A stretch of DNA of 64,000 nt from Sarocladium kiliense (lineage: Eukaryota; Ascomycota; Sordariomycetes; Hypocreales; Sarocladiaceae), in assembly GCA_030734395.1 (NCBI GenBank), contig JAUZTG010000011.1, positions 124,001-188,000 of the forward strand. Reading direction: 5' to 3'. The stretch's first letter is position 1; each line of letters opens with the position of its first letter. Position numbers and translations under genes: made by a program. The notes beneath the pieces were generated by a model that saw only the letters and a list, made by a program, of their open reading frames with translations, did no database searches and had not been told where the DNA came from. Below are positions 11,905 through 32,514 of this stretch, piece by piece.

Positions 11905-13770
11905 ATGCATCACACAGGTCCCGTTTCCCTTTTGGCCGCATTATCTGGGCTTGCAGCCCTCGTGTCAGCAACCCCATGCCCAACTAAGTTGCCAATTATT
12001 GATCTCGGTTATGTGCGTCAGATCCGATCCGCCCCTCCAACTTAACGCCGATGACCTGGCAGCTAATACAGACTCTTTAGGAACGACACCAAGCCTTATC
12101 CTACGACAACGTGACAGACTCCTACCTCTTTCAAAACATCCGCTACGCACAGTCTCCGACCGGAGATCTACGCTTCAGGGCTCCATCTCCGCCTCTCAAA
12201 AATCGCACTGTTGTGCAAACCGGGTCTGAGTTGCGAGTCTGTCCCCAGGGTATCCCCGAGTGGCAGGCCAAGGCTACTGCTGCTGCTGCCAAATTCGCCA
12301 ACCCAAACGTGCCTTTTAGCGTAGAGGCTTGGGTTGAAGATATCCGCAATGCTCAGTTGCCTGATATTGACTTCAACAATGGGACGTCTGAAGACTGTTT
12401 GTTCTTAGACGTACATGTGCCTCGAAGCGTCTTCGACAAGGCTAAGAAGGGCGCTGCTGCTTCTCCGGTGCTTGCTTGGGTATGTCACATACTTCTTGCA
12501 TTGTCTTGTCTCCCAGTTTCTAACACACAATCCAGATCCATGGCGGTGGCGGCGTCCTCGGGGCAAAGAACGGCTACCCTCAACCCTACATGGTCCCCAG
12601 CGGCATTCTTTCCCGCGCCACCTCATCCTCTCCTGAAGGTCTCATTTTCGTCGCCATAAACTACCGTGTCGGAGCCTTGGGCTACCTCGATAGTCCCGAG
12701 GTCCGCAAAGATGGCAACGCAAATGTCGCCCTTCTCGACCAGCGCCTCGCCCTGAACTGGGTCCAAGAGAACATCCACCTTTTCGGCGGTGACAGGAACC
12801 GCGTCACAGCGATGGGTGAATCCGGCGGTGGCGGCTCCATCATCCTCCAAATGGCCGCAGATAGTGAAATCTACGGGCCTACACCTTTCTCTGCCGCCAT
12901 CATCCAGAGCCCAGCGTACATCCCCACAGCCCAGGGTGCCGACAACGCCTACGAAGACTTCCTCAAGCACATGGACGTCGAGACTCTTGAGGAAGCCCGC
13001 AAAGTAGATGAAAAGACAATCATCGCTGCAAATGCTGAACAAATCGGCTCTGCGCCCCCGTCAACGTACCTCTTCGGCAACGCCATCGATTCAGCCTTCC
13101 TCAAAACCACCCCAGGCGAGATCCTCAGAACCGGAAACTTCAATAAATCTGTCGCAGTATTAACTGCACACACCAGCTGGGAAGGTTCATTCTTCTTCAG
13201 CCCTGAAATCACCAACGACGAGGAGTTTGCCAAGTGGCTGCGTACCTCCATTGCAGGGCTATCGGATGAGCAGGTTGAGGATCTTGTCACGGAGATGTAC
13301 CCTGCTGTCTTTGACGGTAGCTATGGTTACAACAGTGAGGAGACCCGTCAGATGGCGGTTTGGGGTGAAGGATTCCTCGATTGCAATTACCAGCTTCTAA
13401 GCAAAGCTTTGCACGGTCAGAGCTACGCCTGTAAGACAGACATCCACCTGCACACCCCCCCTGCCTACATCGTACATGCTGACATGAGAACCATACAGAC
13501 GAGTTGGGCGTACCGCCAGGCTTCCACACCCAGGATCTCAGGTATATTTTCAACGCTCCTGGGGCCGCTGTCCCATTTCCGAAAGCACAGGCAGACCTCC
13601 AGGCTGCGATTGTGAGCTTCACTCAGCGGGGAGTGCCGAAGACAGTCAATGGGAAAGCTTTTCCGCTTTGGGGAGATGATGGTAATGTGGTGAACATTAC
13701 AGCGAATGGGGCTATTGAAGCTGTAGACTTGGTCAACAGCACTAGGTGTGAATGGTGGGCAAACATTTGA
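11905..13770 (+). CDS. Secreted type-B carboxylesterase/lipase
   Basis: Predicted exons are 11905-12012, 12081-12479, 12536-13430 and 13499-13770, giving 557 aa, the usual size for fungal members of the cholinesterase-type alpha/beta-hydrolase family. An N-terminal hydrophobic stretch (LLAALSGLAALVSA) predicts a signal peptide and secretion. Family marks are QNIRYAQSPTGDLRF near the N-terminus, EDCLFLDVHVP, the oxyanion-hole HGGG, and the nucleophile in GESGGG at about Ser265. A candidate catalytic His (about residue 477) sits in GFHTQDLRYIF near the C-terminus. It hydrolyses carboxylic ester bonds of an unknown substrate. It converges on the GH20 gene with only ~150 bp between stop codons. 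Intron boundaries follow clean GT...AG sites; the second exon codes up to LAW and the third starts at IHGGG, exactly as in relatives. Confidence 0.92.
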
Positions 13771-13923
13771 CGCTGGCGGCGAACAGAAGAGTTCACATTT
13801 CGGGGTCTGAGTTCGGAAGTATCTGTGTTCACAATAGCGAGTAATATGTAATAGAGGTTCGCCTTGACAAGACAAAATGTTGTTCAAAATTCACGCTGAT
13901 CCAATTCTGTATACAATGACTTC

Positions 13924-21943
<8,020 letters not shown>

Positions 21944-24722
21944 CGGCCGCAACGGCCGGATTACCGAGAAATCGTCCACATCATCGCCGTTGCCATTGGA
22001 ACAATAGGAGCCCGGCGCAATAGGATATTTGCATACAACCCCGTGGACTACGAGAGAGCAACCAGCACATTCGAGAGTTTGCTGGGCGATGAGACGGCCA
22101 GGCAGCGGAGGAGTCAAGCGGCCAGTGTGCAGTCAGAGTGGCTTGACTGCAGTAAGCATTTGAATTGATGGATAGACAGCGCGAAAGGCAATACTTCTTT
22201 TTTTTAGAACAGCAGGAGGAGGAGCAGCAGCAGTGCGCACCAGTCCGTGGTCATGACACAAAGACGAGAACCACAACCCTTCTTGACTCTTCACATTTTC
22301 TCTGAACCATTACTGTTCAGCGTCCTCGGGAATCTCCATCCACGAGGTTCAAGATAGCGAGCGCTGGATCCCCAGAGAACATGAAGGCGAGGAAAGGGGT
22401 GTACCAAGAGGGGCTGAACATATGACAGTGATGGACAGGCAAGGAGAGGAGAGGCCAGGGAGCAAGCCCAAACACCCTGGCACTGAGCTTCTTCTGATGT
22501 GCTGCTTTTTCTTGGTGCAGCTTCTTCTTTACTTACTTTTTAACGGAGCCGGGGCAAAATGTTCTTCTGTTTCTTCGTCGTCGCCGCACATATCTGGCCG
22601 TGAAGCTCCTCTCATCTACTCCATGCCTCACCAAGCATGTATGTTTCCTTGTTACGCCACTTTCTGTGACAGGCAGCCACCTCCAAGCCATCTACCTCAG
22701 ATTTCTGAGCGACTAATATTTTTTCTTATCTTATCGGCAAGACCCTTTGACACCATGTGTGCGTGTGTGTGTGGGCATGACTCGGCTTGGTGAAGATGGT
22801 GTGTGTCTGGAGACAGCTCCATTCAAGAACCTTCTGTGCAGGCTTCCAACATCTGGAGCGAGAGAAAAAAGCCACAATGGAGGTACCAGGAACCAACGAC
22901 TCAGTTTATCCTATCCCCCCTTCCCTCCTTTACGTTTATGCTTCAGCCACATCGCTCCCACCAACGTCATCATATCCAAGGATACACTTGCAAGAAGAGT
23001 TTGAACCTGTGGCTTGTGACATGGAGGATCTGTCATACCGGCCTGCTTATATAAGGGAATCTGGGAAAAGCCAAGACATGATAGATGGAACCCTCCAAAT
23101 CCGGGGGGATACTTCGCAAGCTAACGTATCCTTTAAGCCGCAGCCCATCACGTCTCACCACATCTCCTGCAGTCCGAACCAGTCGGACCCCCCCCTCCCC
23201 CATCTCTTGGCAAAGCAATTAAACTTTCCAAAACTGATCAGAAGCAATTTCCTTTCTAAAGAAGACAGGCGAGGGAAAGGGTGTAAAAAGAAAAAAAGAC
23301 CAGTGGTGGTGAATGGAGCATAAGCTTTCGACCGGCTCCGCACGTTTTTTCCACGCTGTCCTCTAAGCAAGCCACTGTGGGAACGTTCGGAGACTATAAG
23401 CCTTCGGTATATTGGTGTATGGAAAGAATGTTAGGAGTGGGCGGTTTTGGCCAATCAGGGAGGAGGAAGAATCCCCGCGTGGAAAGTGAGAGTGGTCTTT
23501 CAGTTGTGATGGGGAGTAGTGAGATGTTTGGGTTGATAACTGGGTTGCATTGCAAGTGCTTCTCTTGGTTCGCCAACGAGTGAGAGCTTGCGTTGATGAC
23601 TCGTCGATTATAGCTGTTTGCTTCAATCAAAGACCTCCATTTCACAGTAAGAGTGAAGGGTGAACGTCAAAGTATTCTTATTATGTGATGACACCATGCC
23701 AGGTCCGCTTCTTTCATCATCAGGGTTTTTTATCTGCCTGCTTATTTCCCCTCGTTACTTATCAGCCTTGGACCTCCATCACGATGAGAAGGTATAGAAC
23801 GAGCAACAAGCAAAGATGCCTCGAGACCTTGAATCAGTTAAGAAGTGGACCCAGGCTCGGTGCGAGCTCCTGAAGTGAAGCCCTAGCCTCCAACACGCTC
23901 CCAGCCAATACTGTGATCATGTAATACTTGTCTCCAGATCAGTGAAGATAGCAGATGCACTTGGCGACAAAATTTAGGAAATCACCCCTCGAGATTGGTG
24001 CTGGTATGGTAGGCACTTGCGGGGAAGAGGGTGTTGGCAGCTGCGCAGGAGGGGTCTACGAGAGTGAGGTTCACCCTGAATAAACAGCTGATGGATGTTG
24101 CGAGGCAGATTGTTGGGTCTCACATATTTGAGGGTCGACCAGCCAAGTTTCTTAAATCAAGTGCATTTGAGATACTATCCTGCAGAGAATCAACCAAACT
24201 CCACTGCAAAAGCACCGCGTTCACGCACCACGCACCACACTGGTTGCACACCACCGCGTCCCTTGTTTCTGATAACAACAGCTCCAGCAGAGCCAGCGGT
24301 TGCGACGCCAACCCGATCCTCCCGATTTCACCCCAAAATATGTAGACACGGAAAGAAGAATATTCCCATCATGCCCTTCACTCTCATGCGTCGTTCCTCC
24401 CCAATCAAAGTCACGGCCCTATTGTGCCAGGGTTCCCAGACAGACAAGACAAGAAAACACGAACCAAGAATACCCGAAAGAGGGTAAAAGAGAAGAAGAT
24501 GCGAAGCAGAGTGGACGGAAGGGCACACGACCAACATGATACACCGAAGGAAGGGAGATTAGGGCAAACGGGGCGTTTGCGATGTAAAATGAATGTAGAG
24601 CCCAACAATAACCAAGGGGTTGGAAAAGCCAATGATCAAAAAAAGACATATTACAACAACTAGACGTTTCTGCTGGGAAGCCACTCAGTGACATTGTCGA
24701 GGCCAAAAGTAGAGAGATGGCC
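21944..24722. other. 2.8-kb convergent spacer
   Basis: This lies between the 3' ends of cdc42 (+) and the RNA-binding protein gene (-). No recognised gene. Short open frames up to 178 codons near 22800-23320 start outside any good context and look non-coding. The region should hold both 3' untranslated regions. Confidence 0.5.
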
Positions 24723-27134
24723 CTAGTTGGCAACCTCTTCTTCCACCCAGCCGTTCAGGCCGCCCTGAATGGCCAGTCCGAAGCCGGCGCCGCCCATGCC
24801 GCCGTAGCTGGCCTGGTAATGGTGGCCGCGACGCTCGGTTTCGTTGCCATTGCTTCCAGGCACGCTGTTGGAGCTGTTGCCGCCGTTCTCGAAACCAGGA
24901 GCGAGGACAGGCAGGCTCACGGCGCGGTTGTGCTGACCCCTGGCATTGCTAGGTGCGAGAAGCCCACCAATGGTTGTCGGACCAGGAGAAGGACCGCTCG
25001 AAGGGTAGCCATTGGAGATGCTGGCAGACTGACCATGCATGGAGCCCTGCTGAGGCACCTCGATGGTCAACTCATTGGGTGAGGACTGTGCAGTGCCGAA
25101 GAACGCGCTCTGCTGTGCGTTCATCTGCTGCTGTTGGTGCTGGTGCTGGTGTTGCGCCTGCTGGGAGACCTGGCTCAGGTAGGCGGTCAGGGGGTTGTTG
25201 TTTGCGTTGAACAGTGCAGCAGACTGCTGAGGGGTAGAACCGTTGACTGGAGAGCCACTGTGCTGAGAGCCGTGAGGAGGGGGAGAGGGCACACCATCAC
25301 CACGTGGCGATTGTGCCTGCGGCTGCTGTGATGACTGACGCGGTGCATTGCCGCAGCGGTCCTTACCAAAGTTGACCTTGAACTTCTTGTAGTCCTCGCG
25401 GCCACGGATGGCTTCGATAGCTTTGATGGCGTTGGCAATGTTGGTAAAGTTGACAAAAGCACAGCTCTTCTCACGCAGGGTGTTGACCAGCTCGATCTCA
25501 CCGTACTCAGAGAAGTCCTGGCGGAGACGCTCCTCCGTCCAGGTCTCGTCGAGGTTGCCGATGTACACGTTGCGAGAAGCGCCGCCGCTGACGGCGAGCG
25601 CAATGGCCGGGGGCAGGGCACCAGAGTGCTTGCCCCAGCCGATCTTCAGGCGGCGGTTGTGAATCATGAGGCCCTGCAGATTGCTGAGGGCGTAGAAAGA
25701 TGCAGCCGCAGTGGGGTCAATGAAGGTCACGAAGCAGATGTGCTTGTCGGGGATGTAGCGGATGTGGTGAAGCAGACCTCCGCGAACAACGTTGCAAATC
25801 TCCTCGATCGTAGTCTCTGGGTGGATGTTGCCAAGGTAAATAGTTCGATTACCCAGGTTGTTGATACCACCAGCGGTGGTAGCTACAGCAGCAGCGGCAA
25901 CGGACTGTTGTGCCAGAGCGTTTGAGATCAGATCGCGGTCAGCTCCGGTGAGCATATGAGCGTAACCAGGGGCGATTCCGAGATACTGAGCGGCATTCTG
26001 CTGCTGCGTCTTGGAGACGTACGCGCAGCGGTCCTTGCCGTAGTACACACGGCGAGGTGCCTGCCACTTGGCCTCTTGGGGAAGCTGAGAGACAGCCTTG
26101 ATCGCGTTGGCGATGGAAAGGTAGTGTACGAACGCGATGTTCTTCTCGCGGACCAGCTTGATCGTGTCAATAGCGCCGAACTTGCCCAGGTCATCCCGGA
26201 GTTCCTCCTCCACAATGTCCTCGGGGAGGTTGCCCAGGTAGACGTTTCGTGAGGCACCCGACTGCTGGACAGCGAGGGCGACTGAAGTCGGGACCTGAGA
26301 GGGCTTGCCCCAGCCGACCTTGATGTCCTGACCCTTGATGCAGAGCTTCTTCAAGATAGCGTCAGAGTGGAAGTGGGTGGCGGAGCTGGCGTCGAGGAAA
26401 GAGATGAAGGCGCAGTTCTTGTCAGGAAGCAGACGAACAGATTCGATCTGACCGCTGCGGACATGGCCGAGGATCTCCTCGGCGGAGGTGTCCGGGGGAA
26501 TGTTGCCCAGGTACACGGTCCTGCTGGTGCCAGTCACAACACCACCAGCTGATCCCATGGATACCGGGGAAGTGGGTTGCATAGGGGTCTGCAGGCTGTA
26601 ACCACCAGTCGGGGACTGGGGAGGGAAGAATTGGGGAGCGCCGTATGTGGAGGGCGACACAATGGTCTGGTACGTCTGAGGGGACATGTTCTGTGGAACA
26701 GGGCTGGTCATGCCGGCGCTCTGTGGCTGCTGGTTGTTGGCTTGCTGGGAAGGCTGGAAGCTAGGCATGTTCTGGAACTGAGAGTTGTTGAAGGCTGCAG
26801 GGGTTCCAGGCTGGAAAGGGCTGCCGAGGAGGAGCTGGGAGGGGAGAAGGGGGGTGAACTGCATGTCGAAACCGGTTCCAGGAGTCGTCATGTCGTTCTG
26901 AACCGCAGCAGCTGGGGGCACAGACTGGGCCTGGTTCATGGTCTGAGTGTTGAGCTGAGGGATGTTGCCACGGCGAGGGTGACGGTGGTCAGCAAAACCG
27001 GACACGTTGGAGGTGAAAGCGCCATGGGAGAAGCCGGTGTCGCTGTTGGAAGGCTTGGATGCATGGCCGAAGCGGTTTCCGCCAGGGGCCGGGTTGTGGG
27101 CACCCTGAGCATGGACGCCGTTGAGGTCTTGCAT
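24723..27134 (-). CDS. nrd1: Four-RRM RNA-binding protein, Nrd1/Mrn1 type
   Basis: Single frame of 803 aa from ATG 27132-27134. It is Gln/Pro/Ser-rich at the N-terminus and then has four RNA-recognition motifs starting near residues 206 (TVYLGNIPPD), 298 (NVYLGNLPED), 433 (TIYLGNIHPE) and 523 (NVYIGNLDET). Each pairs its RNP2-like start with an RNP1-like segment (CAFISF, IAFVHY, ICFVTF, CAFVNF). The C-terminus is Gln-rich with a QHQHQHQQQQ run. This order matches fission yeast Nrd1/Msa2 and budding yeast Mrn1, cytoplasmic mRNA-binding regulators of differentiation and stress granules. The frame stays open upstream to a GTG at 27224, and TATATTAG there could be a splice acceptor, so an extra N-terminal exon is possible. 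The upstream region is unusually long. Confidence 0.9.
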   Translation of the reverse strand: MQDLNGVHAQGAHNPAPGGNRFGHASKPSNSDTGFSHGAFTSNVSGFADHRHPRRGNIPQLNTQTMNQAQSVPPAAAVQNDMTTPGTGFDMQFTPLLPSQLLLGSPFQPGTPAAFNNSQFQNMPSFQPSQQANNQQPQSAGMTSPVPQNMSPQTYQTIVSPSTYGAPQFFPPQSPTGGYSLQTPMQPTSPVSMGSAGGVVTGTSRTVYLGNIPPDTSAEEILGHVRSGQIESVRLLPDKNCAFISFLDASSATHFHSDAILKKLCIKGQDIKVGWGKPSQVPTSVALAVQQSGASRNVYLGNLPEDIVEEELRDDLGKFGAIDTIKLVREKNIAFVHYLSIANAIKAVSQLPQEAKWQAPRRVYYGKDRCAYVSKTQQQNAAQYLGIAPGYAHMLTGADRDLISNALAQQSVAAAAVATTAGGINNLGNRTIYLGNIHPETTIEEICNVVRGGLLHHIRYIPDKHICFVTFIDPTAAASFYALSNLQGLMIHNRRLKIGWGKHSGALPPAIALAVSGGASRNVYIGNLDETWTEERLRQDFSEYGEIELVNTLREKSCAFVNFTNIANAIKAIEAIRGREDYKKFKVNFGKDRCGNAPRQSSQQPQAQSPRGDGVPSPPPHGSQHSGSPVNGSTPQQSAALFNANNNPLTAYLSQVSQQAQHQHQHQQQQMNAQQSAFFGTAQSSPNELTIEVPQQGSMHGQSASISNGYPSSGPSPGPTTIGGLLAPSNARGQHNRAVSLPVLAPGFENGGNSSNSVPGSNGNETERRGHHYQASYGGMGGAGFGLAIQGGLNGWVEEEVAN

Positions 27135-30100
27135 GTTGAGCAGGTGAGGGGGGACGAAAGTGTCCCGCCCGTTGTGCGATAGGACAGCCGTTTTGAAGGA
27201 TCGGACGTGCCTAATATAAGGCACGGAACAGTGTCAAAGGACGAGCTGTCAGATGGACTGCGTGTAGGAGAGCCGTGCGTTTGCCAAGGATATCAATTGG
27301 CCGCCAAAAGGTGAGCGTAGCTGCCAAGGCTCGAAGGAGAAAAGTCGAAGCTGGAACTTGGTTGAAAATGGGTATTATGAAATATACCGTACAGGATATG
27401 GTCAATGGTATGATTGGAACAAAGACCCGGGTCAGACGTCCAGCGGGCGGCAAAATCGAATCGAGCGAGCGAGCGTATGAAAGTCGGGGCTGACAACGGA
27501 CAACGTATCGCGAGATCGAACGAGAAGCGTTGGCGGAAGCGGTCGAAGCGAGTGACTGAGAAGTGTAGATAGAATTCAAGGAGTCGAGATCCGAGGAAAC
27601 GAGCGTCAGAAGCAAGGCTGGAGAAGGTCTGATGCTTTGGACTGAAGCAAAAGCGAGCCAACTGCAGTCGAGCAAGAAGCAAGGGGTAAGCGAGTGTGGT
27701 ACTGTGGTAGCAGTAGTAGTAGTTGGTAAGGTACTTTAAGGGGTCCCCGGGGGGGATGAAGTTGAAGTGATGTAGATAGTCGAAAAAGAAAGCGAAGAGA
27801 AGGTCGAGCCAGAAAAGATGGACAAGTCCGAGTATCCAAGGAGTGCACCCGAAGAAGAAGTCGAGAATCACTGTCCCAGTGGCACTGGTGAGGAGGGAAA
27901 GAGAGGAAGGAGGGAGAGGAGGCTCAAACAAGCCGGCAAAGAAGAACTAAGGTAAGGCAGAGCGAGGGAAAAAGAATGGAGATGGTGAAGAAAGGCGGCG
28001 GCGCGTGTGTGGAGCAAAGAGCAGCGCAATGCAGGACAGACAGACCGACAGAGACACAGACACAGCCAGGCAGACAGGGACCGCGAAGAAAGGGGATGAC
28101 GGGCCCAGACAAGAGTCAAGACGGGGCACAGAATAGGGACAAGGGACCTTGGGAACCCTGCAAGCTCGCCAGGGCAGTGGGCCTGGAGCCGGGGCAGACA
28201 GGAGAGAGATGTCGAACTCCTGGGCTGGTGTCCGTTAGGCCAGGGGGCTCCTGTTGGCGTGCAGTTGGTGTGTGCGTGTTTGGTGTCGGCGTCGACTGTT
28301 CTGGTCTCGTCTCTATGGTGGATGTTGGGATGGGAGGGTGTGGAGTCGTCCAACGGGGGGTTGCTCACGCGCCAGTTGCTGCGCGAGGCTCGGAAGAAGC
28401 GCGCTATGGAGGTTACGGCGGTGCCAGGGGTGGTGAGGATGGATGGATGGAGCAAATGGTGGGATTTCCCGAAGGCGCCTTTCCGGATTCAGGATCAATT
28501 GATGGTGTCGTTCGATGCGAAGACTGAGATAATAGGCAAACGGATGGAAAGACTGATGGACGGGTGGATGCCTAGGGCGAGGACTGCAGGGGCCAGAGGA
28601 GAGACGGGAACGACGCACGAGGTTGAACGAGAGGCGTGAAAGAGGCGCGAGAAGCGCGTCAGAAAGCTGACTTTAGGGAGAGCGAGAGGAGCAGACGGAA
28701 CATGAAAGACAAAGAAAGACCCAACAGGCGAGACAAGGGGGAGTGTGAACGAGCGTAAGAGGGCGCGGGGAGTGGAGAAGAATGCCCAAAAAAGACGTGG
28801 TGAGGAGGATGAGGAGGAGGATGGTTGGTGATGGGCTGAAGTTGGGCTGGGGGAAACGAGGGAGGCAGAGCTATGGAAACGATGGGCAGAGGCGAGGGTC
28901 GAGGGTGAAAGGGCTAACGGCAGGTACGTTGAAACGAGGCTGTAGCTCCTGCCGTGAGAGATGTCCCTCCTGCTTGGAGTACGACTACGATGCAAGCCAC
29001 AATGTGTAGAGCATCATCATGATGCCAACGGTCCAACGGTATGAACGTACGTACACACAATGCAAAAAGTACGGGCCAAGCCAGGCACAGCACAGCAGAG
29101 CCAGCATCGAGTATTCCTGATTGGCCTGAGTGAATCAGCAAGACTGCAGCTGGTGGATGGGCCGATCAATTGACGGATTGGCGCTTGGAATTGGCACACC
29201 CAGCGGTCGTTTAATTAACCCACTGGCGGCAACCTTGAACCAAGGGAGGGGGAGACGATGGGCCAATCCCCCTTCTGTAGTGCCTGTGCCTGCAGTGGTA
29301 TCTAAGGTGAGAAGTGAGACCCCTGATCCAGATCGCGATACTGTGCCGAGATGATGGGCCTCCACAGTGCAGACAGACCCTGAAGACAGCGAAGTGGGTG
29401 ACCTGCAGGGCCACCACCCCTTTTCCTTTCTCTTTGCTTCTGTTCCGTCCTGTAGTGTTCACCTGCAAATGCACAACGGCAATCTTGGATGTCGTCAAGA
29501 TCAAGAATTCGAAGGTGGCAATTACAAAAGACGAGACAGTTGCAGACATGGAAGGCATGGAAGACAATACCAGGAGCTTTTCCTCCTGGCTGAAACAGGT
29601 ACATGCAGGTAGCTGGTACTGTGCCCTACCTTACGCTATGATGCGCTGTAACCCGTACCTGCATCGGCTTTTTTCCTCAACTCCACTGAGATCAACGCTG
29701 CTACAGGGAGCCGCACGGCTAAAAGCACGTTGCATCGCAACATGCATGTCCAGGGAGCCAAGCTGTACTCGACGATCTCCGTCATGGCATTGTCACTGTC
29801 GCGTGACATCAATCCGATATTGCGATGTGCGCTCAAGCAACTCAATCGCAATCATAGTTCTGCACAATCCAAATCCTTATTCTATGTCGGAATCTGGCTT
29901 ACTCTCATTCGCGGTCCTCTACCAACTGGAGCACCACCACCCAACCAAGCCATTGACCGTCCAGCCTCATCATGACGAACCACCACCTCCATCAGCCCCA
30001 ACCATTCACCTCCCGTCAAAGCTCCCTCCCTCTCTCCGCATTCATGGTCACCTTCGCCATCCCTCTCCATTCTTCTCGACCGCCTCTCAAAACGCCACCG

Positions 30101-30890
30101 ATCACTCTCGACCCAGCCTTAACCACCCTCAACCTCCCCCATCATCCCTCCCAACTCCGACACCCATTCCAAGATCCCCATTCTCGAAAAGAAAAGCTAT
30201 TTCTCCTAACTCCACAAGGAACCTTCTTCTTGCTTCAAGAACCCAGGTCTTAGCACCAAGCCTACCCGCTGAGCCTCCTTCCCCCCACGCGCTCGAAACC
30301 GTAGCCCGTCGGTCCAAGCGTCGTCTCCCCCGACATACACCGCCTAGGACCCTTGTGACAATTGCTGCTAATTATATCAACGCACTGGCATTTCAGAATG
30401 AGAGCTTGTCCAACCTGACGCTACCGGTGGGATGGCTTTATTCAGTGCCATGTTCTGTGCTGAATGTAGCTCCGTGGTCAGTGCCTTTCTTGCTATCATC
30501 TATCCACTACATGTACCGAGTGTGTTCCCCGGGTCATGAAGGCAGGGCCTAAGCTATTTTTGAATGCTGGTCCAAGGCCTAGGCCCACTGTGGAAAATGG
30601 ATCAGAGGTATTGTTCCCTTGTGTCAGATTTGCCCATTGACCATCGTTCTCGTGAGACGAGCATCAGCACTCGCTAGGTCTCTACTCAGATGAGCAAAGG
30701 TTTCAAGCTCCACTCACAGATACTAGGTTAGACACAAAACGTCACTGAAGGCAAGAATGTGCATTTGTTCAACCCTTCCTCTGGTGTAGTTACCATAAGC
30801 CTCTAAGGTCAAGCCAGGAACGCCAACGGCTCTACTCATGCTGCAACACTCAAGTTTACAAGCTCTCTCAAAGCCTTATCCTCAACCGAT
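27135..30890. other. 3.8-kb upstream region of the RNA-binding protein gene
   Basis: It separates two reverse-strand genes, so it holds the promoter and leader of the four-RRM gene and the 3' region of the phosphatase gene. From about 27250 to 28950 the plus strand is strongly purine-rich (pyrimidine-rich in the transcribed sense), as in long fungal leaders. A 412-codon plus-strand open frame at 29314-30552 is listed separately. Nothing else was recognised. Confidence 0.5.
29314..30552 (+). other. Long open frame of doubtful coding status
   Basis: The plus strand is open for 412 codons from an ATG at 29350 or upstream alternative starts. The translation is an unpatterned mix, first Cys/Arg-rich and then Pro/His/Ser-rich, which reflects a C-rich stretch at about 29880-30350. 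No domain, signal peptide or splice context supports it. I list it because 1.2 kb without a stop is long for this spacer, but composition alone may explain it. Confidence 0.2.
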
Positions 30891-32514
30891 TTAGAATCCA
30901 GCCGGCTCCGGCTTGGATGGGAAGACGGGAGCATCTCTGTTGGAGCGACACTCCTGCTTCCAGTCCTTCGGTGTGAACTTGTCTACGATCGACTTGAAAG
31001 CCTCCTATAGAATCCCACCGAATGTCAGAAAATCTTCGCAATCCTGAAAGCGAAGAAGGGAAAAAAAGGGGAAGACTCACTAAGGTGCAAAACGACTCAT
31101 CGCCCTCGAGATGATTTCCCGGTGCTTTGCATCCAGGTACCGTCATAACCCGGTCATTGTACCTGATCCTCACAAAGTAACCCGCCAGTGTCCTCTTCTC
31201 CGCCTCACTCAACTCCTCCGTTGTCTTTCTCCCGATGCCAGCAGGAGGAACCCCCACCTTGCCAGAAGCACCACCGTCTCCTCCCCAAATCTTGCTCAGC
31301 CATGACCTTGCCGCGGGCACTGGTGCTGGTGGTGCAGTAGCGGCAGCGATGGGTTGATCAGATGCTGTCTTCTGCTTGAATAGCTCGATTGCGATATGAC
31401 TCGTGAACGGCGGCCACTTCTCTCCCTCGAATGCGCCCAGACTCGTCAACGCACCTGCAAGTGTTGTATCGTGACAGCCGCTCATCCCGAACTTGATCTG
31501 GGGAACCTCTCCTTTCTTGACAACTTCAAAGCCGCCGTCGGCCGCTGTTCTCTCTGCACTGCCCACCATTCTAGACACGACATCACCCAGAAGCCCACCA
31601 ATGCCCAAAGCACGGTACTCCCTGCTTTCTTGGTAACCAGAATACCATTCCTCGACGCCAATCTTGTCAATGATAGCACGCAACCGTTCATCGTAGAATT
31701 CCTTTGGGAGTTTCGTCGCCGGTCCATGAGCATCTGTAGCGTTGATACTGTCCATCACACCACTCAACCTCGGCCTGCCATCCACGGCGACCTTGGCCCC
31801 TTCATCAGGCATGTATTTCCCAATCTTCTTCGTTACGTATTTCAGATCATCCGAGTCGTTCCATCGATCCGCTGTACGTTGTGCGAATGCTCTGGCCAGG
31901 ACGGCGAGACGACGGCAATTTCCGTCGTTTGGGAAGAGGGTCTCGTCGCCTGGGGTTCGGGAGAGGATAGTCGGCGGAGGAAAGTTCGGGGAGCGAGCTG
32001 AGGAAGGGTAGAGACCTTCGAAAGCCTGTTGCATGGATTCGAGGGCCCGAGGAATGGGTGTTGCACGGAGATAGAGAGAGTCGGCGTTGTCGATGGTCGG
32101 TGGTAGGAAGCGCAATTGATCAACGTAAAGGTGCCTCAGCCTCTTTCCCAAGCTGAGAGTCGTCTGCCGCCCAAGATCCGTCAAGGAACCCATATCACAG
32201 ACGGCATCCAGCTCCCCGGCGGGGCCTGTGGCAACGACAGGGCTGTCATCCTTGTCCCCGAAAGTCTCGAGACGACGCTTCCATTCTAGTGAGGTGAATG
32301 TGTGGTTGGAGTCGAGGACAGCGGAGCGCAGCTGTTTGACGGATTGGCAGTAGGGCCAAAAGGGAGCGAGGCCGATGTTTGCAAAGCGCGCGTTGACGGG
32401 TGTCCGTTCGCCGTGGCGGAGCAGGACTTGGACGAGCTGGAGGTCGAGATTGGGAGGGTAGAGGGACTGGAGCTGGTCAGGCGTATATGGCGGTGGAGGG
32501 TGGTGAGTGGCCAT
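30891..32514 (-). CDS. Histidine acid phosphatase family protein, intracellular
   Basis: Two exons on the reverse strand, 31081-32514 and 30891-31004, joined across a 76-bp intron (GTGAGT...TATAG), give 515 aa. The first exon read alone runs on into intron sequence, but splicing yields a compact C-terminus (EAFKSIVDKFTPKDWKQEC...). Family marks are the catalytic RHGERTPV at residues 33-40 (phospho-His acceptor) and the proton donor HD at about 348-349 in SGCHDTTL. No signal peptide precedes RHG, only a Pro-rich start, so it is not the secreted phytase type. It resembles the cytoplasmic or organellar ACP2/ACP6-like branch. A low-complexity insert (Ala/Pro, then WGGDGGASGK) lies between HD and the C-terminus. 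It should hydrolyse phosphomonoesters; substrate unknown. Confidence 0.9.

Noticed and set aside
26577..27182. 201-codon plus-strand frame opposite the four-RRM gene
   Set aside because: Antisense shadow of Gln/Pro-rich coding sequence; no own promoter or domain.
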